This document shows positions 8,177 through 17,100 of a stretch of 64,000 nt of DNA, in pieces. A program made the translations under genes and the position numbers. Numbering within the stretch: the stretch's first letter is position 1; each line of letters begins with the position of its first letter. The DNA comes from JBFWRK01 sp050248955. GTDB taxonomy: Bacteria > Actinomycetota > Acidimicrobiia > Acidimicrobiales > Ilumatobacteraceae. Location of the stretch: contig JBFWRK010000015.1 of the NCBI GenBank assembly GCA_050248955.1, positions 1-64,000 on the forward strand. Direction: 5' to 3'. The notes beneath the pieces were generated by a model that worked only from the letters and a program-made list of their open reading frames with translations, had not been told where the DNA came from and ran no database searches.

Positions 8177-9045
8177 GCGTCCACGCCGCCGAAGGCACCG
8201 CGGCGGTTCCGTCCCGGCCGTTCTGGCAGCGGCGGCCGGTGTGGCTCCGCGGCCCGTCCCTGTTCGGCGTGACCGTGATCCTCGTGTGGTTCCTGGTCGC
8301 TGTCACGATCCCGCTCTGGTCGCCCGAGAGTCCGCTCGACGCGGTCGGCGACCGGCTCCAGTCGCCCGGCGCGAAGCACCTGCTCGGCACGGACGCGCTC
8401 GGTCGCGACGTCCTGACCAGGGCACTGTGGGGTGCACGCACGTCGCTGCCCGTCGCGGTCATCGTCATCCTCTGCTCCGTCGCGATCGGCTGCTTCGTCG
8501 GTGCGATCGCCGGCTTCTTCGGTGGGTGGATCGACGCAGTGCTGATGCGCACGGTGGACGTGACGATGGCGTTCCCGCCGATCCTGTTGGCGATGGCGAT
8601 CACCGCGTCGCTCGGGCCGGGGCTGCGCAACGGGCTGATCGCGATGATCCTCGTCTGGTGGCCGATCTACGCCCGTCTGATGCGGGCGCAGGTGATCGCA
8701 ATCCGCGAGCGGGAGCACGTCGACTCCGCGATCGCGATCGGCGCGTCGAGGTCGCTCGTGCTCCGCCGCTACGTCCTGCCGCTCTCGTTCACGCCACCGC
8801 TCGTCAACGCGACCATGGACTTCGGCCAGGTCGTGCTGCTCACGGCGTCGTTGAGCTTCATCGGCCTCGGGGCGCGGCCGCCCTCTCCCGAGTGGGGAGC
8901 GATGATCACCGAGGGCGCGACGAATTTCTACCAGTGGTGGATCGCGGCCGCTCCCGGTGTCGCGATCGTGACCGTCGTGCTCGGGTTCAACTTCCTCGGC
9001 GACGGGTTGCGCGACCACTTCGACGTGCGGGACATCGGGCGATGA
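8173..9045 (+). CDS. ABC transporter permease, DppC/OppC type
   Basis: The 290-residue permease has an N-terminal span (residues 30-52), a loop with HLLGTDALGRDVLTRALWGA, typical of DppC, and five more spans. The EAA motif is around residues 173-195 (HVDSAIAIGASRSLVLRRYV). Start GTG 8173 overlaps the upstream stop by four bases, and its own stop overlaps the ATG of the first ATPase gene. Together with the DppB-type subunit it makes the translocation pore. Confidence 0.95.
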   Translation: MSVHAAEGTAAVPSRPFWQRRPVWLRGPSLFGVTVILVWFLVAVTIPLWSPESPLDAVGDRLQSPGAKHLLGTDALGRDVLTRALWGARTSLPVAVIVILCSVAIGCFVGAIAGFFGGWIDAVLMRTVDVTMAFPPILLAMAITASLGPGLRNGLIAMILVWWPIYARLMRAQVIAIREREHVDSAIAIGASRSLVLRRYVLPLSFTPPLVNATMDFGQVVLLTASLSFIGLGARPPSPEWGAMITEGATNFYQWWIAAAPGVAIVTVVLGFNFLGDGLRDHFDVRDIGR

Positions 9046-10031
9046 GCGCGACAGCGGCGCCGCTGCTCGAGGTCACCGACCTCACCGTCACGTTCCCGTC
9101 GGCGGTAGGCCCTGTGCGAGCCGTGCGCGGCGTGTCGTTCACGTTGGCGGAGGGCGAGGCGTTGGCGATCGTCGGCGAGTCCGGCTCCGGCAAGAGCGTG
9201 TCGATGCTCGCGCTGCTCGGCCTGCTGCCGGGCGCCGAGGTCACCGGTTCGGTGCGCTATCGCGGCCGCGAGCTGATCGGCATGGGCGCATCAGAACTCC
9301 GGCAGTTGCGCGGCTCGCACCTGGCGATGGTCTTCCAGGATCCGATGACGTCGCTGAACCCCGTGCTGACGATCGGCAAGCAGCTGTCGATGGTGATGCG
9401 CGCCCATGACCGCAAGCTGTCGAAGCGCGCCGCCCGCGACCGCGCGGTCGAGCTGCTCGAGATCGTCGCCATCCCCCAGGCGGCGAAACGGATCGATGCG
9501 TACCCGCACGAGCTGTCCGGCGGGATGCGACAGCGGGTGGTGATGGCGATGGCCGTCGCCGATCGACCGGACGTGTTGATCGCCGACGAACCGACGACGG
9601 CGCTCGATGTCACCGTCCAGGCGCAGATCCTCGAGCTGCTCGCCCGCCTCCGCCACGATCAGCAGCTCGCGCTCGTCCTCATCACCCACGATCTCGGGGT
9701 CGTCGCGGGTACGGCGGACCGTGTCGCGGTCATGTACGCCGGCCGCATGGTCGAGCGCGGGCCCGTCGGCGATCTGTTCGCCGCGCCCGGCCATCCGTAC
9801 ACACAGGGATTGCTCGGCTGCCTGCCGCGGCTCGATCACCGCCACGAGCTCATGGCATCGATCCCCGGCACGCCACCCTCGCCGACGGCACTTCCCCCGG
9901 GCTGCCCGTTCCATCCCCGCTGTCCGCTGGCGATCGACGCGTGCCGCGTGCTCGAACCGGAGCTCGTCGCGCTTCGCGGCACCGATGTTGCCTGCTCCGT
10001 CGTCACCGCACCGAGCGGGCTCGTCTCATGA
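9042..10031 (+). CDS. ABC transporter ATP-binding protein, DppD/OppD type
   Basis: A 329-residue ATPase. Walker A is GESGSGKS, the Q loop is VFQDPMTSLNP, the ABC signature is LSGGMRQR, Walker B is VLIADEPTTALD, and the switch His is in LITHDLGVV. The C-terminal oligopeptide-transporter extension carries CPFHPRCPLAIDAC, the Cys-rich segment that binds an iron-sulfur cluster in some family members. It powers uptake through the two upstream permeases, as a heterodimer with the next gene product. The ATG overlaps the previous stop and the next ATG overlaps its own stop. Confidence 0.95.
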   Translation: MSATAAPLLEVTDLTVTFPSAVGPVRAVRGVSFTLAEGEALAIVGESGSGKSVSMLALLGLLPGAEVTGSVRYRGRELIGMGASELRQLRGSHLAMVFQDPMTSLNPVLTIGKQLSMVMRAHDRKLSKRAARDRAVELLEIVAIPQAAKRIDAYPHELSGGMRQRVVMAMAVADRPDVLIADEPTTALDVTVQAQILELLARLRHDQQLALVLITHDLGVVAGTADRVAVMYAGRMVERGPVGDLFAAPGHPYTQGLLGCLPRLDHRHELMASIPGTPPSPTALPPGCPFHPRCPLAIDACRVLEPELVALRGTDVACSVVTAPSGLVS

Positions 10032-11059
10032 CCGAGCCGTTGCTCTCGGTGCGCGATCTCGTGAAGGAGTTCCCTGTCCGGGGGCGCGGTCGCGGTGCGA
10101 AGGTCCACGCGGTGAGTGGCGTGAGCTTCGACGTGATGGCGGGCGAGACGCTCGGAATCGTGGGGGAGTCGGGCTGTGGGAAGTCGACGACGGGTCGATG
10201 CGTGCTCCGCCTGACCGAGCCGACGAGCGGCGAGGTCCGCTTCCGCGGCGAGGACTTCCTCGCGCTCGACCGCGACGCACTGCGTGCAGCACGCCGTCAC
10301 ATCCAGATCGTCTTCCAGGATCCGCAGTCGTCGTTGCACCCTCGTCTGACGGCACGACGGCTGATCGGCGAGCCGCTCGAGCTGCGCGGCATGCCGGATG
10401 CCGACGTCAATCGACGCGTCGACGAGCTCGCCGACGTCGTGCAGCTACCGACCCAGCACCTCGGTCGGTATCCGCACGAGTTCTCCGGCGGCCAGCGGCA
10501 GCGGATCGGGATCGCCCGTGCCCTGTCGCTCGAGCCCGCGCTCGTCGTCCTCGACGAACCGGTGTCGGCGCTCGACGTCAGCATCCAGGCGCAGATCATC
10601 CGGCTGCTGACCGATCTGCGCGCACGGCTCGGCCTCGCCTACGTCTTCATCGCGCATGACCTCGCTGTCGTGCGCCAGGTCGCCGATCGTGTGGCGGTGA
10701 TGTACCTCGGCCAGATCGTCGAGACTGGGTCGAACGACGACGTGTACGGCGGGGCGATGCATCCGTACACGCAGGCGCTGCTGTCGGCGGTGCCCGTGCC
10801 CGATCCGGTGCGCGAGCTGCGTCGAACCCGCATCGTGCTCGAAGGGGACCTGCCGAGCCCGATCGATCCGCCGTCCGGCTGCCGCTTCCGCACGCGCTGC
10901 TGGAAGGCCCAGGATCGGTGCGCCTCCGACGTGCCGGTGCTGCGCGAGATCGGTGTCGGGCACAGCGTCGCCTGCCACTTCCCCGAACCGGTCGAGGTCG
11001 CGCTCCGCACGAGCACACGCACCAGCACCAGCACCAGCACCGGTACGGGCGCGGCATGA
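10028..11059 (+). CDS. ABC transporter ATP-binding protein, DppF/OppF type
   Basis: A 343-residue ATPase with Walker A GESGCGKS, Q loop VFQDPQSSLHP, signature FSGGQRQR, Walker B LVVLDEPVSALD and switch His in FIAHDLAVV. The C-terminal extension has CRFRTRCWKAQDRC. The last 17 residues are a simple Ser/Thr/Arg repeat encoded by a CAGCAC microsatellite (about 11010-11050). That tail has no obvious function and may vary in length between strains. The stop overlaps the ATG of the FGGY kinase, tying the importer to metabolism in one operon. Confidence 0.95.
   Translation: MTEPLLSVRDLVKEFPVRGRGRGAKVHAVSGVSFDVMAGETLGIVGESGCGKSTTGRCVLRLTEPTSGEVRFRGEDFLALDRDALRAARRHIQIVFQDPQSSLHPRLTARRLIGEPLELRGMPDADVNRRVDELADVVQLPTQHLGRYPHEFSGGQRQRIGIARALSLEPALVVLDEPVSALDVSIQAQIIRLLTDLRARLGLAYVFIAHDLAVVRQVADRVAVMYLGQIVETGSNDDVYGGAMHPYTQALLSAVPVPDPVRELRRTRIVLEGDLPSPIDPPSGCRFRTRCWKAQDRCASDVPVLREIGVGHSVACHFPEPVEVALRTSTRTSTSTSTGTGAA
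11010..11050 (+). repeat. Short CAGCAC-type microsatellite at the 3' end of the OppF-type gene
   Basis: Consecutive imperfect copies of a six-base unit (CAGCAC and variants) encode an alternating Ser/Thr tail. Such repeats can gain or lose units by slippage without changing frame because the unit is six bases long. Confidence 0.6.
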
Positions 11060-12594
11060 GCGGCGACATCCTCGCGATCGACCTCGGCTCGAGCGGGTTG
11101 AAGGTCGCGGTCGTCGACGGCGAGGGCCGTGTGAACGGCTCGGCGTCCGAGCCGCTGCCGACGATCTTCACGCCGGATGGCGGCGCCGAGCAGGACCCGG
11201 AGCACTGGTGGTCGGCCCTCGGTCGCTGCTCCCGCAAGGCCATCGCGCACGCCGGCATCAAGTCCGGCGACATCGAGGCCGTCGCGGTGACGACGCAGTA
11301 CATGTCGACGCTCGCGATCGACGCCGACGGCAGGCCGCTCACGAACGTCGTGATGTGGATGGACAGCCGCGGCGCCCGCTTCATGGACGAGGTCAGCACC
11401 GGCGAGAACATCGCGCTGTGGATCGATCTCCACGGGCTGCCGCCGATGGGCAACTGCGACCTCGCGCACATCGCGCTCCTGCGCCACGAGTACCCCGATG
11501 CCGACGCTGCGGCTGCGGCGTACGTGGAGCCTGTCGACTACCTCACGGCGCGGCTGACCGGCCGGATCACGGCCACGCAGAACACGGCGTTCCCGCTGAT
11601 GACCGTCGACAACCGGACGCACGGCGCGACGAGCCACTCCGCCGAGCTGATGGAGCGCGCCGGGATCGACCCGGCGAAGCTGCCACCGTTGGTCCCGTTC
11701 GACGAGATCATCGGCAGCGTCACCGCCGCGGCGGCGGAGCACCTCGGCATCACGACGCGGGCCTGCGTCGTGGCCGGGACGATCGACTCGATCACATCCG
11801 CGGTCGGCACGGGCGCGCTCGACTCGACGTCGTGCTCGATCGTCGTCGGCACGACGTCGGTGATGGTGACGCACATCGACGAGAAGCGCGGCGATCTCGA
11901 TCACGGGCTGACGAGCATCCCGAGCCCGCTGCCGGGGCGCTACTTCGTCATGGCCGAGAACGGCGTCGGCGGGAAGGCGCTCGAGTTCTTCCTCCGCAAC
12001 GTCGTGTACGCCGACGATGCGTTCGCTACCGGCGGCCTGCCCGTTGACGCGTTCGAACGCGCGGCCGCCGTCGCGGCGACGGCGCCGCCGGGAGCGAACG
12101 GTGTGCTCTTCCAACCATGGCTCGTCGGCTCGATGGCACCGGTGTTCGACCACGACATGCGCGGCGGGTTCCTCGGCCTCAGCCTGACGTCGTCGCGTGC
12201 CGACATGAGCCGCGCCATCTACGAGGGCGTCGCGCTCAACTTCGGCTGGCTGCTGCGCCATGTCTCCGCGTTCACCGGCACGACCTACGGCTCGTTGCGC
12301 TTCGGCGGCGGAGGCGCAGCCTCCGACTTCTGGGGTCAGGTGATGGCTGACGTGATGGGTGTGACGGTGTCCCGGCTGTCCGACCCGTCGATGACGAACG
12401 CGCGTGGCGCGGCGTTCCTCGCGCTCGAACGACTGGGTCGGATGACGCTCGACGACATCCCCTCGATGCTCCACGTCGCGCGCGTCCACCAGCCGGAGCA
12501 GTCGACCCGCGCGCTGTACGAGCGGCTGGGCGAGCGCTTCGTCGAGTTCCATTCGCTGGCGCGGCCGTTCTACGCCGCGCTGAACGACGTCTGA
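11056..12594 (+). CDS. FGGY-family carbohydrate kinase (xylulokinase-like)
   Basis: The 512-residue protein is a two-domain sugar kinase. The N-terminal phosphate loop is AIDLGSSGLKVAVVD, the substrate-domain motif is VMWMDSRG at about residue 100, and the C-terminal ATP-binding motif is LRFGGGGAASDFWGQVMADVMG (about residues 415-435). FGGY kinases phosphorylate pentoses, glycerol, polyols and related substrates. Here the gene overlaps the ABC importer and is followed by a sphingosine-1-phosphate-lyase-like enzyme, so the substrate is probably the imported compound, and its phosphate the substrate of that lyase. I cannot name the substrate. Confidence 0.9.
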   Translation: MSGDILAIDLGSSGLKVAVVDGEGRVNGSASEPLPTIFTPDGGAEQDPEHWWSALGRCSRKAIAHAGIKSGDIEAVAVTTQYMSTLAIDADGRPLTNVVMWMDSRGARFMDEVSTGENIALWIDLHGLPPMGNCDLAHIALLRHEYPDADAAAAAYVEPVDYLTARLTGRITATQNTAFPLMTVDNRTHGATSHSAELMERAGIDPAKLPPLVPFDEIIGSVTAAAAEHLGITTRACVVAGTIDSITSAVGTGALDSTSCSIVVGTTSVMVTHIDEKRGDLDHGLTSIPSPLPGRYFVMAENGVGGKALEFFLRNVVYADDAFATGGLPVDAFERAAAVAATAPPGANGVLFQPWLVGSMAPVFDHDMRGGFLGLSLTSSRADMSRAIYEGVALNFGWLLRHVSAFTGTTYGSLRFGGGGAASDFWGQVMADVMGVTVSRLSDPSMTNARGAAFLALERLGRMTLDDIPSMLHVARVHQPEQSTRALYERLGERFVEFHSLARPFYAALNDV

Positions 12595-12629
12595 CCGATC
12601 GATCCGGAAGCGATGACGAGGAGGTCGCG

Positions 12630-14066
12630 GTGAGCGACACCAAGAACGTGAGCGAGACCGAGAACGTGAACGACACGAAGGACCTGAAGCCGACTGGACG
12701 GGGGCTTCATCCGTACGCCCGGCGCTACGAGGTGCACGACGCGCTGCCGGAGCAGGGCGTGGCGCGCGAGCAGATCCTGCGCGAGCTCGCGGAGATGGCG
12801 CACGGCGAGGACGAGCGGGGCCACACCGGCAAGGTCAGCGGCTCGATCTACTCCGGCGACGAGGAGCACTACGCGTTCTTGACGCAGGCGTTCGGGTTCT
12901 TCGGGCACGTCAACGTCCTGCAGCGCGACATGTACCCGAGTGCGACGAAGCTCGAGGCCGAGATCATCGCGATGACGGCCGGCATGCTCCACGGCGACGA
13001 CGACACCGGCGGTGTCGTGACGTCGGGCGGCACGGAGAGCCTGATGAGCGCGATGCTCGCCTACCGCGAGTGGGGGCGCGCGGCAAAGGGCATCGAGCAT
13101 CCGCAGGTGATCCTGCCGGTGACCGCTCACCCGGCCCTGCACAAGGGCGCCCACTACTTCGGCATCGAGGTGGTCCATGCGCCCGTCGACGACGATTACG
13201 CGGTCGACGTCGACTTCGTGCGCGCGCACATCTCGCCGCGCACCGTCGCGCTCGTCGGATCGGCGGGGACGTATCCGCACGGCGTCGTCGATCCGATCAC
13301 CGAGCTCGGCGCGCTCGCGCTCGGGCACGATCTCGGCTTCCACGTCGACGGTTGCCTCGGCGGGTTCATCCTCCCGTGGGCTCGCGAGCTCGGCTACGAC
13401 GTGCCGGCGTTCGACCTCGCCGTCCCCGGCGTGACGTCGATCTCGGCCGACACGCACAAGTACGGCTACGCGCTGAAGGGCAGCTCTGTGCTGCTCTACC
13501 GGCCGGCGTCGTTGCGACGCCACCAGTACTTCACGATCACGTCGTGGCCGGGCGGCACGTACACCTCACCCGGGATGAGCGGCAGTCGCTCGGGTGGCAT
13601 CCTCGCCGCGACGTGGGCGGCCTTGGTGTCGCTCGGACGCGAGGGCTACCTGCGCATCGCCAGCGACATCTTCACGACCGCCGACAGTGTCAAGGCTGCC
13701 GTCGCCGCCCTGCCCGAGCTGAGGGTGATGGGCAAGCCGTGGTTCAACGTCGCCTTCACGTCGGACGTGGTGAACATCTTCCACGTCAACGACTTCCTCG
13801 CCACGCGCGGCTGGCGGATGAACGGCCTGCAGCTGCCGCCGGCCCTGCACTTCTGCGTCACCCGGCCGAACACGCGAGCGGGCGTCGTCGAGTCGTTCGC
13901 CACCGATCTCGCGGACGCGGTCGCGTACGCGAAGGACCCGCCCACTGAGACGCCGCGCAGCGGTGCGATGTACGGCGCCACCGGTTCCCGCCCGCCCGAG
14001 GAGCAGATGGTGTCGAGTCTGTTCGGGTACATGGACGCGATCCACGAGGTCGGCCCGCGCAGCTGA
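12630..14066 (+). CDS. PLP-dependent lyase/decarboxylase, sphingosine-1-phosphate-lyase-like
   Basis: This 478-residue fold-type I PLP enzyme follows sphingosine-1-phosphate lyases closely: VSGSIYSGDEEHY near the start, TSGGTESLMSAMLAYREW for the phosphate cup, HVDGCLGGFILPW with the cofactor Asp, and ADTHKYGYALKGSSVLLYR with the Schiff-base lysine at about Lys277. That family cleaves a phosphorylated amino alcohol into an aldehyde and phosphoethanolamine; the wider group also includes glutamate and tyrosine decarboxylases. GTG 12630 follows a GAGGAGG ribosome binding site. The first 20 residues are a charged Asn/Thr/Glu repeat and the end is disordered. It completes the importer-kinase operon. 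No membrane anchor is seen, unlike the eukaryotic enzyme. Confidence 0.88.
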   Translation: MSDTKNVSETENVNDTKDLKPTGRGLHPYARRYEVHDALPEQGVAREQILRELAEMAHGEDERGHTGKVSGSIYSGDEEHYAFLTQAFGFFGHVNVLQRDMYPSATKLEAEIIAMTAGMLHGDDDTGGVVTSGGTESLMSAMLAYREWGRAAKGIEHPQVILPVTAHPALHKGAHYFGIEVVHAPVDDDYAVDVDFVRAHISPRTVALVGSAGTYPHGVVDPITELGALALGHDLGFHVDGCLGGFILPWARELGYDVPAFDLAVPGVTSISADTHKYGYALKGSSVLLYRPASLRRHQYFTITSWPGGTYTSPGMSGSRSGGILAATWAALVSLGREGYLRIASDIFTTADSVKAAVAALPELRVMGKPWFNVAFTSDVVNIFHVNDFLATRGWRMNGLQLPPALHFCVTRPNTRAGVVESFATDLADAVAYAKDPPTETPRSGAMYGATGSRPPEEQMVSSLFGYMDAIHEVGPRS

Positions 14067-14199
14067 CAGCCGGGTCGGGTACGGGGACCTTCTGCCCTGG
14101 CGGCTCACAGCGCCGCTCGTCAGGCTGGTGCCAGGACGTCCGGATCTGGTGTTCGCGACGGCGCGGCCGGGGCCGGCACCGAGAGCAGGAGGGTGCGCC

Positions 14200-17100
14200 G
14201 TGGCCACCGATGCCGACCAGGTGCTCGAACGCTTCTCGCGCTCGTATGCGGACCGGAAGTACGAGTCCACGACGATCGTCCGCCACAACGGCACTGCCAT
14301 CGCGATGGCGATGGACGACCAGCGGCGCATCGTCTACTTGGTGCTCGACGTTGCTGGCCACGCCGCTGACAAGGGCGGTCTGGCGTTCGATGCCGATGCG
14401 TGGTTCGACGAGCCCGTGGAGCTGCCGTTCCCGACGGAGATCGCCCAGGTCGGCTTCGGCGTCGCTGGATCGCATGCCCTTCCCGTCCACCGCCAGGGGA
14501 GTCGGCGACCCGAGCCGGCCGGTACCCCGTTGCCACCCCGGAACACGCCCGGCGCAACGTTCCAGCCCGACTACTTCCTGTCCACGACAGCGCGGCTGAC
14601 CGAGCTCGCGCCGTTCCACGCGCTCTCCGACGGACGCTACGTCTACGTCTTCCGGCAGGCGCTCCCCGGCCTCCACCCCGAGATGGTCCACATCGATCAG
14701 CACGGTCGGATCCTCATTCGGAGCGAGTCGGATGAGCTCGGCCACGTGAACGAGAACGGTCAGTGGATCGCCGCCGAGGGCGAGTTCGTCCCGATCGTCG
14801 ACGCGACCCTGCTCGTCGATCGCTTCGTGCTTGTCGGCACCTCGTTGCAGCCGACGGTCGAGGCCCGCTACCAGCGCAGCCGCAGCAAGACCCGACCGCA
14901 GTCGCACGCCGACAGCCTCGGCCCCCGCGACCTCGACGGGAACCTGTTCCACGAGCCGACGCACGAGCTCTCGTTCGTGCGGCACCTGTCGGGCGGTCGC
15001 TTCACGGCGTTGCTGGTCCCGACCCAGGTCGCCGGCACTCAGCGCTGGCAGATCTTCGCCCACAACGACTCGACCGGCCACCTCGATTCCTTCAGCATCG
15101 AGCGATCGTCCGACGGGCTCTTCAACACGCGCGGTTCCCCCACCTACACATGCCCGGACCACCCGACCGTGTTCAGCCTCGTTTCCGGTGAGTGCTCCGA
15201 ACCGACGCGCGACCAGGAGACCTGCGGTCAGTCGCTCGTGCCGCGCGTGAGCGCGTCCGGGCATGCCGAGGCCGCGTTGCGCTTCTCGTCGTCCGATGCG
15301 GCGGCCGGCGAGCCCGGAACGGGCTGGGTCGAACTGTCCGGCGGGTTGGCCGGTCGGCTGCTGGGGGAGGTCGGCGAGCTCACGATCGAAGCCTGGGTGC
15401 GGCCCGAACCGACCGGTGAGCTACCCCTGCAGGTGCTCGTCGCCGGCGGAGCGCCGTTGGTCGCGAATGCTGGTCTGTGGATCTGGATCGTCGACGGCGT
15501 CAGGCTGCGCATCGGCTTCGGCGACGGGCAGCAGTGGAACCAGGTCACCACCGCGCCGGTACTTGCGCCGCACACGTGGAACCACCTCGCCGTCACCCTT
15601 TCGGCGCGGCCCGGCACAGGCACCGGCACCGGCACATTGAGGGTGTTCGTCGACGGCTTCGAACGGGCTCGCACGACCGAGGCATGTGCCGACGAAGCCG
15701 AGCAGGAGCCTCACGAACTCGTCCGTGGGCCGGTTCTGGGTCAGGTGATCACGTCGATCGGTGGCGGTGCCGGGCCCGGCTTCGTCGGCACGATCGACGA
15801 GGTACGTCTCTGGAACCGCACCCGCGGTGAACGGGAGATCCGCGCCGCGAAGGACCATCGCCTGACCGGGTTCGAACCGGGTCTCGTCGCGTACTGGCGC
15901 TTCGACGAGGCGACCGGCGAACTGGCGGCAGACGCGACCGAGCTGGGCAACGACGGCGTGGTCCGCGGCGCAACGTGGGCTCGTTCGGATGCCCCGGTCG
16001 GTGACCACCCCGGATTCACCCGCGACAGCTCGAGGTTGATCGACAGTGCCACGGGTGTGGGCCGCAGCGTCCTCTCGCCACCGGCGGCTCTGCTCTACTT
16101 CCAGCAATCGCTCACCACCGGCGGCTACAGCGGGAGCGAGAAGCCGATGAAGCACGCCGGACGCGTGATGGTCGCCGTGTCCACCGACTCCGGGAACCCG
16201 GACGAGACAGCGCCGCTGATCGCCGTCCTCGACGTCGGTGTTGCACCAAGTGGCCGTCTCGCTCAGCTCCCCGATGTGATCGAGCTCCGACGCATCGACG
16301 CGGGCACTGAGCTCCGGTCGGAGCTGGCGTCGATCGACGCGGCCGGCCTCACGACGTGGAGCGCGCTCCTCGGGTTCACCGGCTGTGCGGACGGCGCCTT
16401 CCTCCTCGACGGGAGCGACGGGAAGATCGCCCTCTTCTTCCGTGACATCAACGGCAGATTCGTCTCGGTCGCGTACTTCGACACGTTCACCGAACCGGTC
16501 CGGATCGGGCTGACAGACCAGCGCGGCGTCGAAGTGGCGAGCTGCCTCGGTAGCCCAGCACTGAACGCCGCCGACCTCACCATCGAGGTCGACGACGGCG
16601 ACGCTTCGACGTGCACGGTGACGATCACGAGCGCCGGGCTGCAGGAACGATGGACAGCGGTTCCCCGTGCGCGGACGAAGCTCGCACGCGTCCTCAACGG
16701 CGAAGCTGGTACTGACTACGACTTCGCCGGTGCCGTGACCATCGGTGCAGCCCCCGGGAACGAATCGTCGCAGGCGCGACTCCTCGTCCCTCCCGCCGGG
16801 CTGCCAACGGGTTCGCTGCTCGTCCGCGCCACGACAACTCCCGACTCGGCGGCGCGCGGCTCCGATCCGACGGTCGTCGACCAGCAGAGGTCTTCCCTCA
16901 CGCACGGAGCGCGCGGCTGGACAGCGGCGACTCCGGGCCAGGCGCTGCGGGTCGGTAAGGGGTGCTTCGCGTCAGCTCCTCCGACCGTGCCGGGCGCGCG
17001 TTTCGATGCCGTCGACGACATGACGATGGAGGTGTGGCTCCAGCCGCAGCTCGGAGTGGGGCGGGGGAGGCTGGCCGAGCGTCGAGCGGCCACCGTGTTC

